DNA of 64,000 nucleotides from Gordonia otitidis NBRC 100426 (GTDB taxonomy: Bacteria > Actinomycetota > Actinomycetes > Mycobacteriales > Mycobacteriaceae): contig NZ_BAFB01000087.1 in NCBI RefSeq assembly GCF_000248075.1, forward strand, positions 17,026 to 81,025, written 5' to 3'. A program made the position numbers and the translations under genes. The notes beneath the pieces are model-generated. The model saw only the letters and a list, made by a program, of their open reading frames with translations, was not told the DNA's origin and made no database searches. Shown piece by piece: positions 56,880 to 64,000 of the stretch. Every line of letters begins with the position of its first letter. Positions within the stretch are counted from its first letter, which is position 1.

Positions 56880-57862
56880 TTCGGCGATGACGGACCGCCG
56901 CTGTCGCCGCCATCGTTCTCACGGCCATCGACATCGCCACGTGACTGCTCGGCCAAGAACTTCTCGAGTTCTGCGCCGAGTTCGTCGCCGCTCGGCAGTG
57001 GTTCGTCGGCGGCCAACAGAGAGGCTCGCTCGGTCTGAGCCTCGGTGAAGCTGTCGTACTGTGCCTCGAGTGCGGCGACCACCGACTCGATCTCACCATT
57101 ACCAGACACCTCGGCGTCAACCTGCTCACGCACGGCTGCGGCCGCGGATTCCAATGCGCTGGTGGGCAATTCGAGCCCGGTCAGTCCTGACACCGCGTCG
57201 AGCAGTCGGGCCGCCGCAGCCGGATAGTCGGTCTGGGAGAGATAGTGCGGCACATGCACCGAGAGTCCGGACGTGCGTCGGCCACCCTGGCCCAGGCGTA
57301 GTTCGAGCAACATCGACGCGCTCGCGGGCAGCTTCATCTGCGAGCCCCAACGCGGCAGGTCGCCGAGCGAATCGGGTTCGTTGCCGTGTGCGGTCAACGA
57401 CGACGGCCGCGTGTGCGGAACTGCCATCGGAATGGCGTTGAGACCGATCACGTCGGTCACCCGGAAGTGATCGGCGAGGCGTCGAATGGCCTCGGTGAAC
57501 TGTTCCCAGCGCAGGTCGGGTTCCGAACCCGACAGCAGCAGGAACGGCTTGCCCGCGTTGTCGCGGATCGCATGCAGCGTGAGCGAGGGCATCTCCACAT
57601 CGGTGAAGGTCTCACCGCTGAAGGTGATCGTCGGACGACGCGAGCGGTAGTCCATCAGCTCGTCGTTGTCGAAGGTGGCGACCACCTCGGAGTCGAGAGA
57701 ATCCCGAAGATTCTGCGCCGCCAATGCGACGGCGTGCCCGGCATCGGCGAAGCCGTCGAGCGCATGCACGAGTACGGGACCCGTACCCGCCTCATCGGAG
57801 ACCCGCGGGGCGGGGAAGGCGAGCTCGAAGAGCTGACGGCCCTCGTGTGGATTGGGATCCAT
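56876..57862 (-). CDS. PAC2 family protein (Rv2714-like)
   Basis: A 328-residue protein of the PAC2 (proteasome assembly chaperone) fold. Conserved blocks are VLVHALDGFADAGHAVAL near residue 33, LLSGSEPDLRWEQF near 110, and VPHYLSQTDYPAAAARLL near 205. A charged disordered tail (GRENDGGDSGGPSSPN) ends it. Actinobacterial members are of unknown function. ATG 57862 with GGAGGG just upstream was preferred to ATG 57889. It is translationally linked with the helicase gene. Confidence 0.9.
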   Translation of the reverse strand: MDPNPHEGRQLFELAFPAPRVSDEAGTGPVLVHALDGFADAGHAVALAAQNLRDSLDSEVVATFDNDELMDYRSRRPTITFSGETFTDVEMPSLTLHAIRDNAGKPFLLLSGSEPDLRWEQFTEAIRRLADHFRVTDVIGLNAIPMAVPHTRPSSLTAHGNEPDSLGDLPRWGSQMKLPASASMLLELRLGQGGRRTSGLSVHVPHYLSQTDYPAAAARLLDAVSGLTGLELPTSALESAAAAVREQVDAEVSGNGEIESVVAALEAQYDSFTEAQTERASLLAADEPLPSGDELGAELEKFLAEQSRGDVDGRENDGGDSGGPSSPN

Positions 57863-58082
57863 GTCGTCCCTCCTCTTGAAGATCGGCACGTGCCTGTCCT
57901 ACCTGTTCGTCGAATTGTCCCGTATGCACGCCTCGCGTGACCAATCGGTCTCAACGTGGGGATGCACGGGTGTCCGTCTCGTTGGTTCAACAGCGGCGGC
58001 GACCTGTGGATTCCCCGCAGTTCCGACACGGTCGGAGTGTCGGGAGCAGGTCACGGCCCGGCCGGTGGCACAGTGGGATGTC

Positions 58083-58745
58083 GTGGGTGGACGCAGCGTT
58101 GGTGTGGTGATCGGCTTGGCCGCCGCGTTTCTCGTTGCAGCGTGTTCGGTCGACGGCGACGCAGTACAGAACAGCGACGATCTCTCGCCGCGATCGGTGA
58201 CCGCAGCGGATTTCCCGGTCCAGGGCGCCACCCGCGTCCCGCAGAATTCCGTGGCCTATGCCATCGGTGATCTCATCGGACGACCCGCCGACTCGCCGTA
58301 TGATCCGCCGCAGTGCCAACCGGCGGCCGTGCAGTCGGACGGCGCCGTGGTCTACCTGGGAATCGTGCAGGCCGATCGGGCCTCCTTCACCTCGGCGGTC
58401 GTGGGCGTCGACGACTCACTGAGCACCGTGGTCGACAAGGTCAGGGCGTGTCCCCGTGCGAAGACGGGCAACGCCACGACCGCCACGAGCACCGTGCAGA
58501 GCAGGGTGGTCGACGCGCCGGAGCATCCAGCGGGCGTCGACACCGCCGCGATACTGCGCACGGTGGAGACCGGCGGAGACCAGGCGCCGTTGCTGACCCG
58601 GACCATGACCTACATCGGGCAGAAGCAGAAGGTGCGCGTGTACTGCCAGTACCGCTGGCCGTCGGCGGGTGACATCAGCGAGCAAGCGTCTGGGCAGCTC
58701 GCCTCGCTGTTCGACAAGGCACTGAAAGCGGCGTTCGGCACCTGA
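58083..58745 (+). CDS. Putative secreted lipoprotein of unknown function
   Basis: A 220-residue protein. A short start (GTG 58083) leads into a signal helix VGVVIGLAAAFLVAAC with lipobox LVAAC near residue 22. The mature part has Cys in PPQCQPA, VRACPRA and VYCQYRW, spaced for disulfides, and resembles DUF5642/LpqN-like mycobacterial lipoproteins only in a general way. The open frame begins at 57852, but residues before the lipoprotein signal lack coding character. No clear ribosome binding site is seen, so the start is uncertain. Confidence 0.7.
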   Translation: MGGRSVGVVIGLAAAFLVAACSVDGDAVQNSDDLSPRSVTAADFPVQGATRVPQNSVAYAIGDLIGRPADSPYDPPQCQPAAVQSDGAVVYLGIVQADRASFTSAVVGVDDSLSTVVDKVRACPRAKTGNATTATSTVQSRVVDAPEHPAGVDTAAILRTVETGGDQAPLLTRTMTYIGQKQKVRVYCQYRWPSAGDISEQASGQLASLFDKALKAAFGT

Positions 58746-58750
58746 AGTCA

Positions 58751-58801
58751 CTGCTCCGCGGCGACTTCTGCTCCGCAGCGACTTCTGCTTCGCGGCGACT
58801 T
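58751..58801 (+). repeat. Three tandem 17-bp repeats
   Basis: CTGCTCCGCGGCGACTT at 58751-58767, 58768-58784 (one change) and 58785-58801 (one change), starting 5 bp after the lipoprotein stop. Confidence 0.92.
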
Positions 58802-58821
58802 CGGCGTTCGGTGTTTCCGCA

Positions 58822-58885
58822 CATTCATGTCTGGCCGCATTCATGTCTGGCCGCATTCATGTCTGGCCGCATTCATGTCTGGCCG
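58822..58885 (+). repeat. Four identical tandem 16-bp repeats
   Basis: CATTCATGTCTGGCCG is repeated four times without change or spacer. A unit of 16 bp shifts the frame, so it is not coding. The sequence from 58886 to 59035 continues as degenerate copies of other short units, such as GCAGTTGTGG at about 58966 and 58980. The 375-bp spacer 58746-59120 has no gene. Confidence 0.95.
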
Positions 58886-59040
58886 TATCCACGTATGTGT
58901 GCATTCGCCTACGCGTGCATCGGTGTCTCCGTATGTGCGCTTCTCCACGGAGTCGTGGCTTTCTGCAGTTGTGGGTCTGTGCAGTTGTGGCTCTCTGCAC
59001 TCGTGGATCCACGAATTGGCGACTCCACGACATCGGTGAT

Positions 59041-59068
59041 CTGTGCACACGCCAGGAGTTGTGCACAG
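59041..59068. repeat. Perfect inverted repeat upstream of the DUF4192 gene
   Basis: CTGTGCACA (59041-59049) and TGTGCACAG (59060-59068), 9-bp arms with a 10-bp spacer, about 50 bp before ATG 59121. It could be a terminator for the repeat region or an operator. Confidence 0.75.
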
Positions 59069-59120
59069 CCACGGTGTCCGGGGCCTTTCCGGAGTCGAGC
59101 CGTCGTCGCGCGAGCCCAAG

Positions 59121-60221
59121 ATGTTCGACATGTCACCTCGAAGAAATCCTCCGAGCGGTCCCATCCGGACCGTCTCCGCGCTGCTCACCGCTGTTCCCGG
59201 CTTTTTCGGCTTCATCCCGACTCGCTCGCTGATCCTGCTGGCGCTCGCGCCCGACGCTCGAACGATCCAAGCGTCGGTGCGCGTCGACCTCGATCTCCGT
59301 CCCGACGGCGCGCTCGACTCACACATGCTCGCCGAGATCGATCACCTCGCGGCGATCCTGCAGGGCTATGGCAGTTCCGACGTGATCGCCGTCGTCGCCG
59401 ATGACCGTTTCGACCTGGAGAGCCCGACCTACCGCGCGGTGGTATCCGTCGTCGACCGGAGGATGTGGGCATGCGGAGGTGTCGGTCGTGGCTACGTGTG
59501 CAGTCGCTTCGGCGAGGGTGAGCGCTGGATCCAGGTATGGGAGGACGGCGCGGAACTGACGTTGCGGCTCTCACGCAACCGGGGTGTGCTCGGCGACCCG
59601 CGGATCTCACCGACCGCGGTCTCCGATGCTGTCCACTCGGGCAGATTGCTGCTCGGTACGCGCGAGGAGATCGAGGCCATGCTCCAGCCGACCTCGCACT
59701 GCGACGACCCGTGCTGCGCCCCTGATTCGGCGCGATGTCCCGTGATCGAGGCAGTACTGGACGCGCACGCGACCCCGCAGCAGTCGATGGCCGCCATTCA
59801 CGAAGCGATCGCCGTGCGGCGTCTCCGGTTCGATTGCGCGAGCATCGCCGAACTCGAGCGCGCCGTCTGCGACCTGCGGGTCCGTGACGCGGCGTTGGCT
59901 TTCGCGGTCACCGATCTGCGCACGGAGGCAGAGGCACTGTGGCGGGAGCTCACCAGACGACTGTCGGGTACGGGGAGGGCGAGTGCTGCCACCCTTCTCG
60001 CCCATCTGCACTACATCGGCGGCGAGGGCAGCTTCGCCGGAGTCGCCCTCGACGTGGCGCTGGATGCCGACCCGCAGTGGAGCCTGGCCCGACTTCTCGA
60101 TCGCTCCCTGCGAAACGGACTGCGTCCCGACAACCTGTGGGAGATCATCGGGGACTCATACGACGCCGCCGCAGCCCTCGGGGTGGTCATCCCGAGTGCC
60201 ACTCTGCGTGATGCGAGCTGA
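59121..60221 (+). CDS. DUF4192 protein
   Basis: A 366-residue cytosolic protein of the actinobacterial DUF4192 family. It opens with ALLTAVPGFFGFIPTRSLILLAL, has a Cys-containing block CDDPCCAPDSARCPVIEAVL near residue 195 and ends with a helical domain containing ALWRELTRRLSG and AHLHYIGGEGSFAGVALDVA. The function is unknown. ATG 59121 is preferred to 59043, which lies in the palindrome. It converges with ideR across 28 bp. Confidence 0.85.
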   Translation: MFDMSPRRNPPSGPIRTVSALLTAVPGFFGFIPTRSLILLALAPDARTIQASVRVDLDLRPDGALDSHMLAEIDHLAAILQGYGSSDVIAVVADDRFDLESPTYRAVVSVVDRRMWACGGVGRGYVCSRFGEGERWIQVWEDGAELTLRLSRNRGVLGDPRISPTAVSDAVHSGRLLLGTREEIEAMLQPTSHCDDPCCAPDSARCPVIEAVLDAHATPQQSMAAIHEAIAVRRLRFDCASIAELERAVCDLRVRDAALAFAVTDLRTEAEALWRELTRRLSGTGRASAATLLAHLHYIGGEGSFAGVALDVALDADPQWSLARLLDRSLRNGLRPDNLWEIIGDSYDAAAALGVVIPSATLRDAS

Positions 60222-60249
60222 CCGGCGTGGCCGCGAACGCCGTTGCGGC

Positions 60250-60933
60250 TCAGACCTTTTCGACGAACAGTGAGTGGGCCATCTCGGGCGACAAGGTCAG
60301 GCCGGCGTGTCCTGGTGTACTGATCTCGACCTTGTGCGGCGTGCACGTCACCGTCACACGTGCATTGGGCACCACACCCGCCTCGCGCAGCGCTGCGATC
60401 AGTTCGGTGTCCGACTGCGCATGTTCGGACAGTCGGCGCACGATCACCGGAACCGCCTCGCCCTGCGGGAGATCCGACAGTCGAGCGGCCTCGCCCATCG
60501 CCTCGGGCGGCTCGACACCGAGTTCTGCGAGCCCCGGAATCGGATTCCCGTAGGGCGAGGTCGTCGGATTGTCGAGGACCGACAGCAGACGGCGTTCGAC
60601 GTTCTCGCTCATCACGTGTTCCCAGCGGCAGGCTTCCTCATGCACCTCGTCCCAGGGCATGCCGATCACGTCGACGAGCAGCCGCTCGGCGAGACGGTGC
60701 TTACGCATCACGGCGATCGCGAGGGCCCGGCCCTTGTCGGTCAATTCGAGGTGGCGGTCGCCCGCGACCCGCAGCAATCCGTCACGTTCCATGCGTGCGA
60801 CGGTCTGCGACACCGTCGGGCCACTCTGCTCGAGGCGTTCGGCGATGCGTGCGCGCAGTGGGACGATTCCCTCTTCTTCGAGGTCGTAGATCGTCCGGAG
60901 GTACATCTCGGTGGTATCAACCAGATCGTTCAC
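60250..60933 (-). CDS. ideR: Iron-dependent repressor IdeR/DtxR
   Basis: A 227-residue metal-dependent repressor of iron uptake and siderophore genes. The DNA-binding helix is in ERLEQSGPTVSQTVARMERDG near residue 27. Metal ligands lie in VHEEACRWEHVMSENVERRL near 93-112 (Cys and His) and include the N-terminal Met. The C-terminal SH3-like domain is present (VTVTCTPHKVEIS). The start is GTG 60933, giving the standard MNDLVDTTEMYLRT; the open frame reaches 60996. A TACCCT hexamer lies about 27 nt upstream. Confidence 0.96.
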   Translation of the reverse strand: MNDLVDTTEMYLRTIYDLEEEGIVPLRARIAERLEQSGPTVSQTVARMERDGLLRVAGDRHLELTDKGRALAIAVMRKHRLAERLLVDVIGMPWDEVHEEACRWEHVMSENVERRLLSVLDNPTTSPYGNPIPGLAELGVEPPEAMGEAARLSDLPQGEAVPVIVRRLSEHAQSDTELIAALREAGVVPNARVTVTCTPHKVEISTPGHAGLTLSPEMAHSLFVEKV

Positions 60934-60960
60934 TTGAGTCCAGTCCCTTCCGTCCTCACA

Positions 60961-60966
60961 AGGGTA
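60961..60966 (-). promoter_or_regulatory. Putative -10 element of ideR
   Basis: TACCCT on the minus strand, about 27 nt before GTG 60933; a leader of about 20 nt is predicted. Confidence 0.4.
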
Positions 60967-61066
60967 CCTTGACCTGCGTCGCGTCTGGCTCGTCACATGC
61001 TGAACGCGTCCGGGCCACGCAACGAGGCACTAACGTGAGAACCGTGGCTAGTGCGTGGAGACGACG

Positions 61067-62311
61067 ATGAACGCGGCTGTGATCTGGAGTGAGGACTTCC
61101 TCTCGTACCGTTGGGCACACACCCACCCGATGAATCCGGTGCGACTGGCGCTGACCATGACGCTCGCACAGAGCCTCGGCGTCCTCGACGACGTCGACGT
61201 GTCGCCGCCCCTCGATATCGGTGACGACGCGCTGACCGTGGTGCACAGCCAGGACTACATCGATGCCGTACGGGCGGTCGGTTCGGGAACTGCGTCGCTG
61301 TCGGGGCCGCTACTCGAGAGGCTGTTCGGCCTCGGCGACTCCGACAATCCCGTATTCGACGGGATGCATGAGGCCGCGCGGCTGCTCGTCGGCGGCACGC
61401 TGGCCGCAGCACAGGCCGTCGGGTCCGGCGCCGTGCGGCGTGCGGTGAACATCGGCGGCGGCATGCATCACGCGATGCGTGCGCGGGCGGCGGGATTCTG
61501 CATCTACAACGACTGCGCCGTCGCGATCCACTGGTTGCTCGAGAACGGATTCGACCGCATCGCCTACATCGACATCGACGCCCATCACGGAGACGGCGTG
61601 CAGGTCGCGTTCGCCGCCGACCCACGCGTCATGACGGTGTCGCTTCACCAGCATCCGGCCACGCTCTGGCCGGGCACCGGATGGCCGACCGAGGTGGGCG
61701 ACGACGCCGCAGAGGGGTCGGCCGTGAACGTCGCCCTCATGCCCGACACACAGGACCGGTTGTGGTTGCGCGCGTTCCACGCCGTCGTGCCGTCGCTGAT
61801 CGCCGAGTTCAAACCGCAGATCATCATCAGCCAGTGCGGCGCGGACAGTCATCGGGCAGATCCGCTGACAGACCTGTCGTTGACCGTCGACGGGCAGCGT
61901 GCGGCCATGATCGCGATGCGTGATCTCGCCGAGAAGTACTGCGACGGCCGCTGGATCGCGGTCGGGGGCGGAGGCTATGGGGTGGTGAACGTCGTGCCCC
62001 GTAGTTGGTCGCACCTGCTCGGCGTCGTCCTCGACCGCGACGTCGACGTCACGACACCGATCAACGAAACATGGTGTGCCACAGCTGAACAGATCGCGAC
62101 CCAGGTGCACTCGGAATACTCGCAGGCGCCGGTGCGCGTGATGGGCGACAACGGCGACGTCGACTTCGTCGAATGGGACGGCGACACCGGCCAGGAACCG
62201 CCGCCGGGGATCGACGACAGTGCGCAACGGCAAACCGATCGCGCGATCATGGCTACCCGTCGTGCGGTGTACCCACTGCATGGACTCGACCCGGAGGATC
62301 CCCGTGACTGA
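61067..62311 (+). CDS. acuC: Acetoin utilization protein AcuC (histone deacetylase family)
   Basis: A 414-residue Zn-dependent deacetylase of the arginase/HDAC fold. Conserved parts: NIGGGMHHAMRARAAGFCIYND near residue 131 with the catalytic His pair, YIDIDAHHGDGVQ near 170 with the zinc Asp and His, and SQCGADSHRADPL near 250 with the second zinc Asp. In Bacillus, AcuC deacetylates acetyl-CoA synthetase. The next gene, which carries a GNAT acetyltransferase and an acyl-CoA synthetase, starts before this stop, pointing to an acetylation/deacetylation pair. ATG 61067 with GGAG upstream was preferred to GTG 61055. Confidence 0.93.
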   Translation: MNAAVIWSEDFLSYRWAHTHPMNPVRLALTMTLAQSLGVLDDVDVSPPLDIGDDALTVVHSQDYIDAVRAVGSGTASLSGPLLERLFGLGDSDNPVFDGMHEAARLLVGGTLAAAQAVGSGAVRRAVNIGGGMHHAMRARAAGFCIYNDCAVAIHWLLENGFDRIAYIDIDAHHGDGVQVAFAADPRVMTVSLHQHPATLWPGTGWPTEVGDDAAEGSAVNVALMPDTQDRLWLRAFHAVVPSLIAEFKPQIIISQCGADSHRADPLTDLSLTVDGQRAAMIAMRDLAEKYCDGRWIAVGGGGYGVVNVVPRSWSHLLGVVLDRDVDVTTPINETWCATAEQIATQVHSEYSQAPVRVMGDNGDVDFVEWDGDTGQEPPPGIDDSAQRQTDRAIMATRRAVYPLHGLDPEDPRD

Positions 62312-64000
62312 ATCCACTGTGCGTACCGGGGAACAGAACGAACGCCCCGACAAGGACCACGCCGACGGTGTCCGTGACGAGGGGGAGCGTCACGAGGGTG
62401 AGCGGCCCCGCGGTCCGTGGGATTACCCACGGCACTGGATCGCCGACGTCCTCGCGTCCGACGGAGGGGTGGTGCACCTGCGCCCGATCGTGCCCGACGA
62501 CGCCGACCGTGTCGTCCGATTCCACGCGGGATTGTCTGAACGCACGAGGTACATGCGGTATTTCGGCCCGACGCCGACTTTGCCGCCGCGCGAGGTGGCG
62601 CGGATGACCACGGTCGACCACCACCAGCGGGTGGCGCTCGTCGCGGTTCTCGGTGGTGAGATCATCGCGATCGGCATCTACGAGGGACTCGCGGCCGACG
62701 GTAAGCCCGAGTCGGCGGAGGTCGCGTTCGTCGTTGCCGACGAACACCAGGGCCGCGGTCTCGGTCCGATCCTTCTCGAACATCTCGCGGGAGCCGCTGC
62801 CGAGAACGGTTTCACCCGATTCGAAGCAGAGGTCCTCAGCGAGAATCCCAACATGGTCGCCGTCTTCCGCGATGCCGGTTACCAGATCTCCCGTGCGTTC
62901 GACGGCTCGACCGTCCATGTGGAATTCACGATCGATCCCACCGAGGCGATGCTCCTGGTGCGCAACGACCGTGAGCGCGCCTCGGAGGCGCGCAGCGTCG
63001 CCAATCTGTTGCGCCCTGCGTCCGTGGCGGTGATCGGGGCGTCGACAGACCCGAAGAAGGTCGGAAATGCGCTGTTGGCCAACATCATCGCGGGTGGATT
63101 CACCGGACCCGTCTTCCCGGTCAACGGCCCCGACCGCGAGCCAGAAGACGACCAGGACGCCGTGTCCGGTCACGACGCGGCACGCAACCGGGCGACACGA
63201 CCGCCGCAGCGACGGCATCGCGGCCCGTCACGCACACCACGTGTGCGGCCGCCGTCGGTGCGGGGCATCCGCGCATACCCGACCGTGCGCGACATCCCCG
63301 ACCCGGTCGACCTGGCCGTCGTCGCGGTCCCGGCCGCCAGTGTCGACGAGGTACTCGACGACTGTCTGGTCAAGGGGGTCCGAGCGCTGGTCATCGTGTC
63401 GTCTGGATTCGGTGAGAGTGGCGAGGCGGGTCTCGAGAGCGAGCACCGCCTCGTGCAGCAGGTCCGCGAGCACGGGATGCGGTTGGTGGGTCCGAATGCG
63501 CTCGGTGTCGCGAACAACGATCCGTCGATCGCGCTGAATGCCACACTGGCGCCGCGTATCCCACCACTGGGACGTGTCGGCTTCTTCTGCCAGTCGGGTG
63601 CGCTCGGCATCGCGATCCTGGACACGGCAGCGCATCGACAGATCGGCTTGTCGACGTTCGTGTCCGCGGGTAACCGGGCCGACGTCTCGGGCAACGACCT
63701 GTTGCAGTACTGGGACTCGGACGCGTCCACCGACGTCGTGTTGCTCTACCTCGAGAGTTTCGGCAATCCCCGCAAGTTCTCGCGCATCGCGCGTCGGGTG
63801 TCCCGGTCGAAGCCGATCGTGGCAGTGAAATCCGGCAAGGGGGCGATGAGCCCGGTGCGCGCCGAACGGACTGCGGCCGCGAGTCTCGACGACCGCATCG
63901 CACAGATGATGCTCGACCAGGCAGGTGTCATCCAGGTCGACACGATCCCCGAATTGTTCGACTGCGCGTCGATCTTCGCGTATCAGCCGACACCGCGCGG
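62304..64000 (+). CDS. GNAT acetyltransferase / ADP-forming acyl-CoA synthetase fusion (Pat-like), 3' end outside the window
   Basis: 565 codons are visible, open to the window edge. Residues 1-50 are charged and disordered; the GNAT domain follows at about 55-215 (VRF..LSERTRYMRYFG, then VVADEHQGRGLGPILLEHL as acetyl-CoA loop). A CoA-binding domain begins at about 240 with ASVAVIGASTDPKKVGNALL, and VIVSSGFGESG and FCQSGALGIAILD belong to the synthetase. Homologues such as Pat/YfiQ acetylate lysines of acyl-CoA synthetases. An Arg/Pro-rich insert near residues 275-320 interrupts the CoA-binding domain. GTG 62304 overlaps acuC by 8 nt. Confidence 0.92.
   Translation, partial: MTESTVRTGEQNERPDKDHADGVRDEGERHEGERPRGPWDYPRHWIADVLASDGGVVHLRPIVPDDADRVVRFHAGLSERTRYMRYFGPTPTLPPREVARMTTVDHHQRVALVAVLGGEIIAIGIYEGLAADGKPESAEVAFVVADEHQGRGLGPILLEHLAGAAAENGFTRFEAEVLSENPNMVAVFRDAGYQISRAFDGSTVHVEFTIDPTEAMLLVRNDRERASEARSVANLLRPASVAVIGASTDPKKVGNALLANIIAGGFTGPVFPVNGPDREPEDDQDAVSGHDAARNRATRPPQRRHRGPSRTPRVRPPSVRGIRAYPTVRDIPDPVDLAVVAVPAASVDEVLDDCLVKGVRALVIVSSGFGESGEAGLESEHRLVQQVREHGMRLVGPNALGVANNDPSIALNATLAPRIPPLGRVGFFCQSGALGIAILDTAAHRQIGLSTFVSAGNRADVSGNDLLQYWDSDASTDVVLLYLESFGNPRKFSRIARRVSRSKPIVAVKSGKGAMSPVRAERTAAASLDDRIAQMMLDQAGVIQVDTIPELFDCASIFAYQPTPR

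Noticed and set aside
58822..58885. Short CRISPR array
   Set aside because: The 16-bp units are directly adjacent, without spacers, and no cas genes are present.
58811..59404. Coding frame through the tandem repeats
   Set aside because: The 16-bp repeat period shifts frame, the predicted protein is low in complexity, and it overlaps the DUF4192 gene in another frame.

Overview
The window is a 64 kb chromosomal segment of a high-GC actinobacterium of the order Mycobacteriales. Gene order follows the dapB to ideR segment of Mycobacterium tuberculosis: dapB, thyA-dfrA, thyX-dapA-rnj, ftsK, terC, argA, pgsA, clgR-pspA, recA-recX, miaB, miaA-dapF-hflX, lexA, nrdR, PAC2 and ideR. It differs from M. 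tuberculosis in carrying a Corynebacterium-like gluABCD operon after recX and a full fructose PTS locus, and in having a RecA without intein. A Gordonia- or Williamsia-like organism is my inference; no rRNA is present to prove it. No insertion sequence, phage, tRNA, rRNA or CRISPR array was recognised.

Layout. 1-14 kb: lysine/diaminopimelate synthesis (dapB, dapA), folate/thymidylate synthesis with both thymidylate synthase types (thyA, thyX) plus dfrA, RNase J, and small enzymes (DinB-like proteins, amidase, HAD phosphatase, secreted phosphatase). 14-23 kb: FtsK, a TerC membrane protein under a yybP-ykoY-type riboswitch, ArgA/PgsA from a divergent promoter pair, ClgR and PspA (envelope stress), a glycosyltransferase and a DUF3046 protein. 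23.1-24.65 kb: a retron-type reverse transcriptase, read opposite to its neighbours, behind a leader with retron ncRNA architecture. This is the most unusual locus. 24.7-38.5 kb: recA-recX, the glutamate transporter, miaB, miaA, dapF and hflX. 38.5-44.7 kb: fructose PTS (ptsH, fruA, fruK, DeoR-type regulator, divergent ptsI). 44.7-51 kb: lexA, LysM protein, nrdR, hrpA. 51-64 kb: aminotransferase, ahpC-ahpD with divergent oxyR, a DUF3516-type helicase, PAC2 protein, lipoprotein, a repeat-rich spacer, DUF4192 protein, ideR, acuC and a GNAT/acyl-CoA-synthetase fusion that runs off the end.

Regulation. Many genes start 6-8 nt after a TANNNT hexamer, which implies leaderless mRNAs. Two loci, recA and the LysM gene next to lexA, combine a LexA box with a TTGTCA-N11-TANNNY promoter of the RecNDp/PafBC kind. 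The retron candidate shares the recA upstream region but faces away from it.

Main novelty. In the reverse transcriptase leader, a 15-bp inverted repeat (24480-24494 and 24615-24629) pairs without mismatch only in RNA of the RT strand. It encloses several perfect hairpins, starts about 3 nt from the predicted transcription start and ends about 43 nt before the RT start codon. This matches a retron msr-msd and appears to be a single-protein retron inserted between the conserved neighbours DUF3046 and recA.
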